From: Cordylochernes scorpioides
Taxonomy: Eukaryota; Arthropoda; Arachnida; Pseudoscorpiones; Chernetidae
Length of the DNA: 64,000 nucleotides
Assembly (NCBI GenBank): GCA_030710605.1
Contig: CP092880.1
Coordinates: forward strand, 23,518,467-23,582,466
Reading direction: 5' to 3'
This document shows, one piece after another, positions 10,691-20,339 of the stretch. Position 1 is the stretch's first letter, and each line of letters starts with the position of its first letter. Under the pieces are notes generated by a model that was given only the letters and a program-made list of their open reading frames with translations, was not told the DNA's origin and did not search any database. Position numbers and translations under genes: made by a program.

Positions 10691-10798
10691 GGCAAAGTTG
10701 AGTTTCTAACGTCTGATCATCAAGATCTCCTGACACACACCCAGTTTAGTTAAAGATTTGCTAAAATAGTCAAAATATCTTTCTCTACTATATATATT

Positions 10799-11025
10799 TT
10801 AAAAATAAAAAAGGCATATCCTGACCAGGAGCACATGTGATTTTCAGAAGGCAGAGCGCCATCTGGTGAAACAGAAATCAAATTGGGTTGTCCAAATATC
10901 AGGGAACAGGTTAAATCAATGAATAGTTGATTTCTGTTCCATCAGATGGAGTTCTGCCTTCTGAAAAGCACATGTGCTCCTGGTCAGGATATGCCTTTTT
11001 TATTTTTAATATCAACACCTGAACT
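10799..11025. mobile_element. HHR-C foldback without ribozyme
   Basis: Two HHR-C end fragments in inverted orientation: GGCATATCCTGACCAGGAGC on the left and GCTCCTGGTCAGGATATGCC on the right, with TATCAGGGAACAGGTTAAAT between. The ribozyme segment is missing from both arms. Confidence 0.75.
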
Positions 11026-11099
11026 TTTTATTTTTTCTATTGTTTTTTCATATATATAAATATGTACCAAATGATACATCTCTCCCTTTAATTGCCCAT

Positions 11100-11250
11100 C
11101 AGAATGATGCACTGTCCAGTGATGATAAAGAATGAGACCCAACACCAGTTTCGGAAAATTCAGACAAAAATCCAACCTGTATACATATATAAATAGCGTT
11201 TTTAAAATAGAGCAATCCATAAATAGATCTTTAATTATAAAGGCATATAC
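11100..11250. repeat. Fragment related to the HHR-L element
   Basis: GATAAAGAATGAGACCCAAC and ACCAGTTTCGGAAAATTCAG match 58850-58900. The end AATAGAGCAATCCATAAA is shared with 53765-53785. No complete ribozyme core here. Confidence 0.45.
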
Positions 11251-11411
11251 TAGTATAGGGGTATTTATACAGATTTAAAACATTGTAAATATTTTCAATA
11301 AACGCTTTTAAAAAGCTTTGCACAAAGGAAAAACTAATTTAAACATTTTCGATGTGTATTTCTATGTCTATTTTTGATGTGTATGTTTATTTTAAAAAAT
11401 GAATCAATTAT

Positions 11412-11493
11412 ATACTGTCCTTGCTACAGTTATAAAATAATGGGAGGGCCTGGCGCATTAATGGCAAATAATTTCAGTAAGGACAGTAGAATT
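11412..11493. mobile_element. Very short MITE-3 relative
   Basis: Only about 80 bp: ATACTGTCCTTGCTACAGTT, GGGAGGGCCTGGC and TCAGTAAGGACAGTAGAAT. The two ends are inverted repeats with almost all the interior deleted. Confidence 0.55.
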
Positions 11494-11575
11494 TTATTTA
11501 TTTTTAAGAGTAACATACGGGTCAAAAATATTTATTGAAATAAAAGACACTTCGGCCAGTAAATCTTTTTGTTGT

Positions 11576-11614
11576 CTCGACGTTTCGACAAAAATCTTTT
11601 GTCCTCGTCAGAAC
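11576..11614 (-). ncRNA. Hammerhead-ribozyme motif, family HHR-A
   Basis: Minus strand: CTGACGA, stem GACAAAA/TTTTGTC of 7 bp, GAAAC, GTC, GAG. The bases before the core are GTT rather than CTC, so stem I is weak in this copy. Stem III is only ACGT, which is self-complementary. Confidence 0.6.
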
Positions 11615-11675
11615 GTCAGCCTTGCAGCCTTAGAATAATTTCTAACGCTTTGCCAAATGTTTTAATTTTTGTTCG

Positions 11676-11714
11676 CTCCTGACGAAGACAAAATATTTTT
11701 GCCGAAACGTCGAG
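11676..11714 (+). ncRNA. Hammerhead-ribozyme motif, family HHR-A
   Basis: CTC-CTGACGA-AGACAAAATATTTTTGCC-GAAAC-GTC-GAG. The core residues and GTC cleavage triplet are intact, and stem I pairs CTC with GAG. Stem II has one mismatch relative to the GTC version. Confidence 0.65.
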
Positions 11715-12154
11715 ATAATAAAAGAATTACTGGCCGAAGTGTCTTTTATTTCAAGAATTATGAATGCCGGCCAGGTCAGCCTCTATTTTTACGAAGGTCA
11801 AAAATAGTTTCAATTTCTTATAAAAAATCGTTAATGCATCATGATAACGGAATGATCTATTTAATGAAATAAATGATATAACACCTATATATTGTCACGG
11901 TAGAGAAAACAAGTATTCCAAAATTTTAAGTATAAAAATAATTTATTAACTAAATCTATAGAATGCAAAAATGTGTCAATTAATTTTACAAGTGATAATC
12001 TACAAGCATGGTAAGGGGTGATGACTATGCAAATATTTATGATGATAAAATGACAACAGAGTATTTACAATAATTACTCAGAGACAATATATATAGCTTT
12101 TGATCTCTACATGCTGGAAGTTGTCGCGATTATCTAGTCACACACACCCTAAGC

Positions 12155-12440
12155 TTTATTAAGACCACCGGTCTTATACAGATTCAGCACAGGAAGAAAT
12201 AATAGATGGAGCTCCTATACTCCAGGCAGCGCAGCACCCAACAACAGCCTCATGGTCCGACGCATGTCCAATGGCCACACGTTCCTTTGTACATACGTCA
12301 TGGTTAGCGTATCACTGAACAGGCTAGTGTGGAATCAGCCGCGTTCTTGTCTTCGCTTTCCTCGTTCAAATGGACCACGGCATTCGACGATTCTATTAAT
12401 CTCCTCCGAACGGTGACTGAGGCCTTGTAGAATTTATATA
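12155..12440 (-). mobile_element. LINE 3'-end fragment
   Basis: Minus-strand hairpin TATAAGACCGGTGGTCTT then AATAAAGCTT at 12152-12175. The rest matches 1530-1785 inverted (CTCCTATACTCCAGGCAGCG). It ends about 100 bp before the first kinase exon seen. Confidence 0.55.
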
Positions 12441-12529
12441 AACCAAAAAGAAGACCTTGATCAAACGTCATTGCATTCATCCAGTTATAAATTATCTAGT
12501 CAGACGGTGTTCTAAAGGCTTCTGTGCAG

Positions 12530-12698
12530 GTACGGGAACGTTCGGACGCGTATGCGTCTGCCGACATAAACTCTCTGGGGAGTTCCTGGCCATCAAGATC
12601 CTGGAGATAGCCGACGTTGTACGACTCAAACAGGTGGAACACGTCAAGAACGAGAAAGCCATTCTCCAGCAAGTCCGCCATCCCTTTATCATCAATCT
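12530..12698 (+). CDS. PRKX: PRKX / Pka-C3 protein kinase, exon with glycine loop (first exon found)
   Basis: This AGC-family serine/threonine kinase is related to the cAMP-dependent protein kinase catalytic subunit and is expected to act in the cytoplasm or nucleus under regulatory-subunit control. The exon encodes GTGTFGRV (glycine loop), LAIKIL (ATP-binding lysine) and HVKNEKAIL (alpha-C glutamate). The acceptor is TTCTGTGCAG at 12529 and the donor CT|GTAAGT at 12699, after HPFIIN. Joining all seven exons gives one open frame of 303 residues, whose end DLELFKDF fits PRKX/Pka-C3 rather than classical PKA. PRKX is about 358 residues, so about 55 N-terminal residues lie on an exon I did not find, probably upstream. 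Intron phases after this exon are 2,2,2,2,0,0. All splice sites are GT-AG and frame-consistent. Confidence 0.93.
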
Positions 12699-12814
12699 GT
12701 AAGTAACTCCAACTTCTTGAATAGTACTTCTAGATATTAATTCGTTCAACTATTGATTTTATTCGGATTTTAGAAGTGTAATGCTATTTGGAATATGTAT
12801 TTTTATCATATTAT

Positions 12815-12935
12815 ACGTCGGACTGCTTTTCATATGTGTAGACATGTGGTGCACTTACAGTAAAAGCAGTCGCTAACTTCTACCCATCATGATTATCATG
12901 GCCTGTACCACGTGTACTAGGTATAAGCAAAAAAT
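12815..12935 (+). mobile_element. SINE-2 fragment
   Basis: Matches the SINE-2 body: CATATGTGTAGACATGTGGT, GCACTTACAGTAAAAGCAGT and CATGATTATCATGGCC. The tRNA-like head is absent. Other copies at 18265, 21643 and 48240. Confidence 0.65.
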
Positions 12936-12964
12936 ATATTTACTCTCTAAAAATTTTAGAATTA

Positions 12965-13434
12965 AACCATGGGAACCTTAGAATTATTATAAAGACAATA
13001 GCTATTGGTCAGGACTTCAGCCACGCCTTCGACACCGTTCAAATACACACCATCATTCAAGGCCTCCGTGACTCTCCAGAAGAGTTGATACAGCTGTCCG
13101 AGAAAGGCAGGTTATTTACAAAGTTTGGAATATATAAGAAACCGATCTTACAGGTTTTCGGGCAAGACGTCCTTCTACGGGTACGGAATAATACTAGTGG
13201 CAATGGTCATTCTGTAGCCGTAAGAAAGGCATCTTGCCTTAAAACTTGTACGATCGGTTTCTTATATATTCCAAACTTTGTAAATAACCTGCCTTTCTCG
13301 GACAACTGTATCAACTCTTCTGGAGAGTCACGGAGGCCTTGAATGATGGTGTGTATTTGAACGGTGTCGAAGGCGTGGCTGAAGTCCTGACCAATAGCTA
13401 TTGTCTTTATAATAATTCTAAGGTTCCCATGGTT
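12965..13434. repeat. Large inverted repeat with possible RT-like coding trace
   Basis: Arms of about 183 bp (12965-13147 and 13251-13434) are nearly exact complements, with a ~100-bp spacer. A third piece of the arm end (ACTTGTACGATCGGTTTCTT) follows at 13440-13460. Translated in the frame TIAIGQDFSHAFDTVQ, the arm resembles the catalytic motif A region of reverse transcriptases (DFSxAFDTV). That reading is weak. Confidence 0.6.
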
Positions 13435-13599
13435 CAAAACTTGTACGATCGGTTTCTTATATAAAGAAGCACTTCTCCCTGACCTATGTTTCTTCTTCTA
13501 TAGTGAATAGGGAGATTATCGTTGTATTAATAAAGATTTTATTGAGCTGTAGTAGATTGTCCTCGTAGTAGATTTCTCATCAGGATCCCGGGGCGCAGC

Positions 13600-13680
13600 T
13601 CCTGATGCGGTAGCATTGCTAGAGATATCGGTATGGAGACATCTGAGGCTCTTCATTGGAAACGACATCAACAATAGTAT
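13600..13680 (+). repeat. Single copy related to the 121-bp tandem unit
   Basis: GGAGACATCTGAGGCTCTTC and ATTGGAAACGACATCAACAA match the end of the unit repeated at 15720-16310. Confidence 0.55.
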
Positions 13681-14445
13681 TTTTTTCTGGTTGAGGTGTT
13701 CTTTTAAATGAAACTCTTTACATCAAACTGCCTATATGCACTCTCCTCTACCCTGATTCCTCCTGTATTAATCAACACAAAGTAAATATATTTGTGGGGA
13801 TTTGTGAAGCAGTCGTGGTAGTTGCGTGATGGGTGGTAAGGATACACAGGAGACAGGATCCAGAGGCAAACACCCGTGGGGAGTAGATCGGGGAGGAAAG
13901 ATAGAAGGTCTGGGGACCAATCTGGGAAAAACTGGTGTTGAGACCATCTCGGTGCGAACTGTCCCTTGATCATTCTCTCTCTCTCTCTCTCTCTCTCTTG
14001 AGGTAACCAGCCGGATTCCTGAAGCCACGTACTAAAGTCACAGCCAAATATCCGGGTTAGTCTTTAGACTTCACGTCTACTGGTGGTAGCAGACATCCAG
14101 TTTACCAGATGTCTCCAGGCTGATTTTTTCTTGGGAATGTTGTGCAGGTCTTTAGGGGTAAATATACTTATTCCTAGGAAGGTGGCTGTTTGGAACCTTT
14201 TAAGGTGGTAGGCGGGAACCTTTATCATCACATCCAGCTACTTTTAAGCCGCTTTGAGTAAGATAAATCCCCTAGGGGAGTGAAGACTTGACACTTGTTT
14301 ACCAAGGGGGTTGTTTTAATTCAGCTATCTTCCTTCTTTCCTTGTACTCCCACACAGGCCATTTTATTTATATATATTTCCAAATATTATGACATATATA
14401 TACAATTAATAAATCCAATTGCTACATGATATGGTGTGGGTATAG
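13681..14445. other. Intron 1 sequence, no gene seen
   Basis: Includes a (CT)n microsatellite at 13974-14000. Moderately GC-rich between 13800 and 14300 but without a recognisable product in any frame. Confidence 0.4.
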
Positions 14446-14709
14446 GTACTGGGCGAGTCACGACCATGCCAGCCTCTACATGGTATTCGAGTTCGTGTGT
14501 GGCGGAGAACTCTTCATGTACCTGCGGAACGCTGGGCGGTTTCCCAGCTCTACAGCCAACTTCTACACGGCGGAGATCGTGCTGGCACTCGAACATCTCC
14601 ATCGCTTGCACGTCGTGTACCGCGACCTCAAGCCCGAGAACCTACTCCTGGATAGCGAAGGTCATCTCAAAATCACGGACTTTGGGTTCGCCAAACATCT
14701 CACAGACAG
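14446..14709 (+). CDS. PRKX: PRKX / Pka-C3 kinase, exon with catalytic loop
   Basis: Encodes [36 protein letters not shown], the catalytic loop [14 protein letters not shown] (YRD in place of HRD, as in PKA) and the metal-binding [10 protein letters not shown]. The acceptor is TATAG at 14445; its first base completes the split leucine codon of the previous exon. The donor AG|GTGAGT at 14710 splits an arginine codon completed by the exon at 37981. Catalytic aspartate, lysine and asparagine are all present, so the kinase core is intact. Confidence 0.95.
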
Positions 14710-14869
14710 GTGAGTCTTGAACTTCCAACGTTGGTTTTTGTCTGAATTTGTCAAAGATGGTATTGTAGCTATCATAACTAGTAAAGTTTTACATTAGGGT
14801 GATGTACCGTGTCATCGTTTTGATGCAAAATTAAAAGCAGAGTTGGCTTATTTGGTACATATGAATCTA

Positions 14870-15115
14870 TTATGAAAAAGGCATCTTCTTATCGTGCAAC
14901 TGAAAGTTGCTGATGACTTGCGCCATCTATCGGAATAAAAATCAACTATTCTCGTTGATTCTTAATTATTCCAGAATTTGCTAAATACCTATTATTCCGA
15001 TAGATGGCGCAAGCCATCAGCAACTTTCAGTTGCACGATAAGGAGATGCCTTTTTTTTCATAATTTATTAATCTTATCCCAGTACAATATCACATTTGTA
15101 CTATTTTATTATATG
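14870..15115. mobile_element. HHR-B foldback without ribozyme
   Basis: Inverted arms AAAAAGGCATCTTCTTATCG/CGATAAGGAGATGCCTTTTT, with GTGCAACTGAAAGTTGC and GCGCCATCTATCGGAATAAA. The join lies near TTGCTAAATACCTATTATTC; the ribozyme segment between the arms is lost. Confidence 0.75.
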
Positions 15116-15138
15116 AATCTATGTACGAACTTAATGAT

Positions 15139-15340
15139 AGTTTTTCAAATTGAAGATACTTCGGCCAGTAAATCTTTTTATTATTTCGACGTTTCAACAA
15201 AAATCTTTTGTCCTCGTCAGGAGCAAACAAAAATTAAAACCTTTGGCAATTAAAGTAATAATAATGGCGATAATAAAAAGATATACTGGCCGAATTATCT
15301 TAAATTTAAATAACTATGAATGCCGGCCTCTATCTTTACG
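15139..15340. mobile_element. HHR-A element
   Basis: GATACTTCGGCCAGTAAATC on the left and GATATACTGGCCGAATTATC on the right form an inverted pair, followed by ATGAATGCCGGCC. Only the left arm keeps a ribozyme motif (15185-15223). Confidence 0.65.
15185..15223 (-). ncRNA. Hammerhead-ribozyme motif, family HHR-A
   Basis: Minus strand: CTC-CTGACGA, stem II GACAAAA/TTTTGTT, GAAAC, GTC, GAA. The core is intact; one stem I pair is lost relative to the CTC/GAG copies. Confidence 0.6.
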
Positions 15341-15719
15341 TTAATGCTAGTTGTCAAATTAGTGGGTGATGACACCTTCTAGCCACAAATTTAAAAGCAA
15401 GTTGATGCTGCATTGGGCAGCGATAGTTATACAAGAGGAGGTGAGGCATCTTAAGATGGACATTGGAGAGTTCTGCACGAGAATGTTTGCGGTCAGCATT
15501 TACACTCGACATCGATGAAAATTTATATGAATATGGTCCGTATCTTCTCATTGTCTTCAATGAAAGATCTGGCTTGTGTTGATATGTTTTGGGTAGACAG
15601 TAGAGATTTGTGTTATCTGTAGAAGAAACAATTGTGCTTTCTTTCACTTCTTATATATAGATGATGGAACTAACACCTACTCATATATTCTCATGCCCAG
15701 CAATGGCCGCAGCCTTGCA

Positions 15720-16310
15720 GAAAATTGACATAGACCCAGAGCAGCAGCTTTACACACCCAAGATAGTGGACATTGCTGCTGCTGCGATAGAGATGTATGG
15801 AGACATCTGAGGCTCTTCATTGGACACGACAACATCAACAGAAAATTGACATGGATCCAGAGCAGCAGCTTTACACACCCAAGATAGTGGACATTGCTGC
15901 TGCTGTGATAGAGATATATGCAGACATCTGAGACTCTTCATTGGACACGACAACAACAACAGAAAATTGACATGGATCCAGAGCAGCAGCTTTACACACC
16001 CAAGATAGTGGACATTGCTGCTGCTGTGATAGAGATATATGCAGACATCTGAGACTCTTCATTGGACACGACAACATCCACAGAAAATTGACATGGATCC
16101 AGAGCAGCAGCTTTACACACCCAAGATAGTGGACATTGCTGCTGCTGTGATAGAGATATATGCAGACATCTGAGACTCTTCATTGGACACGACAACAACA
16201 GAAAAGTGACATAGACCCAGAGAAGCAGCTTTACACACCCAAGATAGAGGGCATTGCGACTGCTGTTATAGAGATATATGAAGACATCTGAGGCTCTTCA
16301 TTGGACACGA
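15720..16310 (+). repeat. 121-bp tandem repeat, five copies
   Basis: Copies start at 15720, 15841, 15962, 16083 and 16201 (spacings 121, 121, 121, 118). Each runs GAAAATTGACATGGATCCAG, AGCAGCAGCTTTACACACCC, AAGATAGTGGACATTGCTGC ... CATTGGACACGACAACAACA. Single related pieces occur at 13630 and 38810, so the unit derives from a dispersed element. The minus-strand 68-residue frames across it are repeats of one translation, not genes. Confidence 0.9.
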
Positions 16311-16661
16311 CAGCAACGCGTTATTGCCTTATGATCAATGTATTTTCATATAAGTACTATCCACACAGGTTGTGATTTGGTTGCATTGTAATGGCCAGTT
16401 AGAGATAACTACGACTGATTGATTAGAAAACTAAAGTAGTTTGTATTAATTGAATCAAACACTGCCCGAACACAGTGCCAAAATTTGAATTTATTTTTGT
16501 ATCTCTATATTTACAAAGTCTTTGGCACACAGTTAATATTTCTCTCTCTATAACTGTGAATGCTTTCTTTAAAATTCCATCTTCAATAGTAATTTCTAAT
16601 TGTTTTTATCAAATTTCTTTACCAGAATTTGTGTATCTGCTTTCATAACTAACAAACTTAA
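16311..16661. other. Intron 2 sequence, no feature seen
   Basis: AT-rich with no recognisable coding region or repeat copy. Confidence 0.4.
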
Positions 16662-16820
16662 TTTATGAAAAAGAAAAAGGTATCTCCTTATCGTTCGACT
16701 GAAAGTTGTTGATGGGTTGCACCATCTATCTGAATAAATATCAACTGTTCGTTGATTTTTAATTATTCCAGAATTAGCCAAATTTCTTGATTAATTAAGA
16801 AAAGCTAACCACGTACACGT
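16662..16820 (-). mobile_element. HHR-B unit fragment cut at the ribozyme
   Basis: One arm only: AAAGGTATCTCCTTATCGTT, CACCATCTATCTGAATAAAT and AAGAAAAGCTAACCACG. It stops within stem I of the ribozyme. Confidence 0.7.
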
Positions 16821-17076
16821 AAACTTAATTTAACCGTTACATCTTCGTATGTAATTTCATAAGGCATTTGACCCAGATGAACTATAGGATCCCCATGAAC
16901 GAATTCAACATGTAGATACTAGGTCTTTGTAAATGCGTTCTACAAAAAGGACAATGTAGATCTTCTCTGGCAAAACATAAACAATATTAATATGATGCAT
17001 TAGCGCGCACCATCTGTTATGAAAAATTTGAACTTTGTTTGACGCGTGTGATTCTTTTAAAAATAAATCAATTTTC

Positions 17077-17242
17077 TACTGCCCTTACTGCAATGATAAA
17101 ATAATGGGAGGGCCTGACTCATCAGTGGTGAACCCTCCCAGCGATTTCGCCAGTTTAATACACCATACCGCTGTTATATTACACAGTATAAAAGGAAAAC
17201 TGAAAAATACAACATTACAGTGGTATGGTAGATTAAACTTAA
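17077..17242. mobile_element. MITE-3-like copy
   Basis: TTCTACTGCCCTTACTGCAA and GGGAGGGCCTGACTCATCAG, with a right side (TACAACATTACAGTGGTATGG) like the copy at 5965-6242. Confidence 0.6.
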
Positions 17243-17254
17243 GATGTATTTGTA

Positions 17255-17484
17255 TACACTCCTGGGCAAACCTTAAGGAAGTGGAAAGTCTTTAATATCG
17301 ACGGTCGTCTATTTATTATTATTATTATTATTAAGGAGACAGAAGCAATATTGTTCACACTTAGTTATCTCGTGTGTTTTCAATAAAGTTCGCCGTGTAT
17401 CAAATATCCTTCAAGAGTTATTGTCTGAAGTCCGACATACATGTTAAAATGTACAACTTCCTTGAATTTTGTCCATGAGTGTAC
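17255..17484 (+). mobile_element. MITE-1 copy
   Basis: TACACTCCTGGGCAAACCTT to TTTTGTCCATGAGTGTA, with an internal (TTA)n run at 17310-17330. Ends are inverted and TA-flanked. Confidence 0.75.
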
Positions 17485-17527
17485 ATATAAGAAATACAGC
17501 TATTATACACGAAAACTTCTTTTAGAA

Positions 17528-18030
17528 AAAAGCTTCTACTGTCCATACTGCGATGGAAAATATTAGGAGGGATTGGCTCCTCAGTAGTTAACTCTCCCAG
17601 CGGTTAAATTCATCAGATCGCGCTTTTAGAGCTCTAATACTGAATTGGATCATTCTGCTCATATGTGAGACACTGTAGGATGGATTGTTTTTTGTGTATT
17701 CAAGCAAGCTATGAACATAAGCTTTTAGAACAGTAGAATTACATGTAAATGTATGTAAATGATATTCCGCACACAATAGGACAAAGCGGAGGTGCATTGA
17801 TCGATGAAAATATTTATATGTAATTCTTCTCTCCTTATATCTCCATAGTTTTCTTGATTTCACAACTAATTTTCTACCTTTCAGTGTATCATATATAAAT
17901 AGAATCATACAATACAGTATTAGAGCTCTAGAAACGATCTGATGGATTAATTTATCGTTGGGAGGGTTCCTTAATTGTGGGCCGAGCCTTCCCAATATTT
18001 TTATAGAAGTAAGAACAGTAGAAGTGTTTT
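17528..18030. mobile_element. MITE-3, two overlapping copies in opposite orientation
   Basis: Left half: CTTCTACTGTCCATACTGCG, AACTCTCCCAGCGG, CTCTAATACTGAATTGG. Right half: ATCATACAATACAGTATTAG, GGGAGGGTTCC, GAAGTAAGAACAGTAGAAGT. The 148-residue minus-strand frame across it has no domain and is a by-product. Confidence 0.65.
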
Positions 18031-18264
18031 TCATATGAAAAATTAACTTTTTAGTTCTTGATGGCTGTATTTTTTGTGTTTATCTGGTTCGTTCTTGCCT
18101 TATATTTAATTTGCTCATCTATTTCGTTTAAATAATAATAAATAAATTGAACAGGTGGGTAGAATATAAGGTATTCAAAGTCTATGTAAATTTTACCATT
18201 AGCTAACTAACTCGTTGTAGGATAATAAGATGATGATACTATCTTAATGTTTTTTTCTTATCCA

Positions 18265-18557
18265 TTGTACACGTGGTGCAGGCCATGATAATCATGGTGA
18301 GTAGAGTAGGCTGCTTTTACTGTAAGTACACCACATGTCTACACATGTGAAAAGCAGTTCGAATTTTTCACTTACAAATATGCCAGAACCCCATTTGGTT
18401 ACTTGCACTCGTCTGTGGGGTTGGACTTTTGCAAGAATCGGGGGCCATTGGAGTGTTTTATTTTTTTAATCAGAAAAAAGTGCCTAATGTGGGAATCGAA
18501 TCCGGGTCGTAGCGGTCGAAAACCAACGGCTTAGTCCATCCTTCCACCGACTCCCTT
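18265..18557 (-). mobile_element. SINE-2, tRNA-derived
   Basis: Minus-strand head AGTCGGTGGAAGGATGGACT ... GGATTCGATTCCC (box B) resembles a serine-type tRNA. The body has CCAACCCCACAGACGAGTGC and the shared end CTGCTTTTACTG/CATGATAATCATGG. The copy at 21643-21937 has a clear target duplication. Confidence 0.75.
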
Positions 18558-18593
18558 AGTAAAATCCTATCATATCTGCTAATACTTATATGA

Positions 18594-18965
18594 AAAAAAT
18601 AGTACAAATGTGATATTGTACTGGGATAAGGTGCATAATTATGAAAAAGGCATCTCCTTATCGTGCAACTGAAAGTTGCTGATGGCTTGCGCCATCTATC
18701 GGAATAAATATCAACTATTCTCGTTGATTTTTAATTATTCCAGAATTGGCCAAATACCCATTCTTGATTAATCACCACGCTGATGAGGCCCAACAGCCCG
18801 AAACGCGTCCGTGGTTAGCTTTTCTTGATTAATCAAGAATGGGTATTGGGCCAATTCTGGAATAATTAAAAATCAACGAGAATAGTTGCTATTTATTCCG
18901 ATAGATGGCGAAAGCCATCAGCAACTTTCAGTTGCACGATAAGGAGATGCCTTTTTTCATAATAC
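18594..18965. mobile_element. HHR-B foldback with ribozyme
   Basis: Arms GAAAAAGGCATCTCCTTATC (left) and its complement at 18935-18955 (right). Both carry GTTGCTGATGGC and CCATCTATCGGAATAAAT-type motifs. Between them lies the motif at 18775-18814. Left side begins AAAAAATAGTACAAATGTGA as in the array at 46590. Confidence 0.8.
18775..18814 (+). ncRNA. Hammerhead ribozyme motif, family HHR-B
   Basis: CCACG-CTGATGA-GGCCCAACAGCCC-GAAAC-GC-GTC-CGTGG. Stem I is 5 bp (CCACG/CGTGG), the core CTGATGA and GAAA is exact, and the predicted cut follows GTC. Stem III ACGCGT is self-complementary. Stem II has GGCC where other copies have GGGC, which weakens it. Confidence 0.8.
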
Positions 18966-19429
18966 TAATATGTTATTGTTAAAACAATATTCTAGGTAAA
19001 GAGACATCACAGGGATGAAAACTGGGCTCTAGGCGCCGGAAATTTGGCTGTATCTAAGAAAAATAGACATGTAGGCGCGTGTTTTATATTTCTACAAAAT
19101 ATCAATGTGAACCATAATTTTCAAACATGTATGAATGACTGAATGTAGAGGATTCTAGAAATAGATTAGCGCTAATTGACAAATTTATTATAAATAAATC
19201 TCCTAGTTTAAATTATAATGTACATTCTTCCCTACACTTTGATTTAATCGGGCCAACTTCAAAACGGAGGAAGTACACACCGAATTTATAAACAAGTTTA
19301 GATAAATATGTGCTATTTTACATATTTCAAAAACCGTATATATATGTTATAATAAATATTATTTTGAGATAGAAATTAATTGCTGGTTCTTTTGAATACA
19401 TGAGTACTTAATGGTATCGTTTGCAGTCG
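18966..19429. other. Intron 2 sequence, no feature seen
   Basis: No coding or repeat signal that I can support. Confidence 0.4.
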
Positions 19430-19745
19430 TGTCATTTTGAAAGAAAAGCAGAAAAATAACTATTTACTATCAAGTAGTTTTTATTTTAAATTACTTGAAA
19501 AAAATTACAATAAGACATTTTTCACAGTTATATAGAATTTATGAAATGAATTCTATATTAGTGAATTTCAAAAATAGGTTAGATAACTACATATTTACAC
19601 AACAAGTATTAAAAGTCGGCGTATTCTAAAACTATGGTCAAAAAACAAGTAGAACTACCAATGAATGAAAATAAAATATATTTTTTAAATTATAAAGAAT
19701 ATTTTTATATTTAGATTATATAATATATATACTATATAATTCTAT
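19430..19745 (+). repeat. ~300-bp dispersed repeat shared with 57020-57320
   Basis: ATCAAGTAGTTTTTATTTTA, AATTACTTGAAAAAAATTAC and GAATTCTATATTAGTG match 57055-57320 through TTTAGATTATATAATATATA. In the second location the sequence lies inside a long element with MITE-1-type ends. Non-coding. Confidence 0.65.
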
Positions 19746-20091
19746 TGCTGTTAACTTTGTATATTTATCTATTTTCTGAACATATGCAATGATTAGTTTT
19801 TACCTATATGTAAAGCCGACAGACCAAATTTACATTCCTCCAATACCTTCTCATAATACTGATCTTAACATAAATCTGGGTTAATTATGGATTTTAATTG
19901 TGGCTATTATCTTGTACAATTCTGGTATACTCCGGTTTATTCTATTGTTTTGCTTAGAAATTATTGATTCTATAACTAACCTTTTCAGTCTAGATTATAT
20001 TATTAATACACTATGATTTAAAATGATTTCCCATTAATTCTACCGCTATATTACATTCTTTATTTAATAAATGCACTCAAATAAGATACTT

Positions 20092-20112
20092 CCCCCCCCC
20101 CCCCCCCCCCCC
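20092..20112. repeat. Poly-C run
   Basis: About 20 consecutive C followed by AAAAAAAG. Unusual in this AT-rich sequence; length may be unreliable in assembly. Confidence 0.8.
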
Positions 20113-20339
20113 AAAAAAAGAAAAATAGAAAACAGCGGCAATCAAAATAATAGCCAAACTCAACAAAACTAATTACCAATCAGCTAAAAGCTACCGTCCG
20201 ATATCTTTATTATCAATTTTTTAAAAGATTATTTTTAAAAATGTTTCAAAAATAAAATATTAAAAATTTATATTTAAAACTAATTCGAAGCAATTATCCC
20301 TAGCCTGGATATCGCGTTTGTGTGTTGAAATAAATAAAT

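Larger units (their letters stand above)
11541..11795. mobile_element. HHR-A element, inverted pair with two ribozyme motifs
   Basis: Left AAAAGACACTTCGGCCAGTA and right TACTGGCCGAAGTGTCTTTT are inverted. Each arm carries a hammerhead-type motif pointing outward, annotated separately. ATGAATGCCGGCCAGG follows on the right, as at 2760 and 15318. Confidence 0.75.

Noticed and set aside
15750..16198. Three nearly identical 68-residue minus-strand frames
   Set aside because: They translate the 121-bp tandem repeat and read through unit boundaries; no independent support for a protein.
17096..17130. CTCATCAG / CTGATGAG strings in MITE-3 copies
   Set aside because: No GAAA partner at the right distance; they pair with other parts of the MITE.
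17588..18034. 148-residue minus-strand open frame
   Set aside because: It spans MITE-3 inverted repeats, has no domain, and its sequence follows the repeat rather than any protein family.
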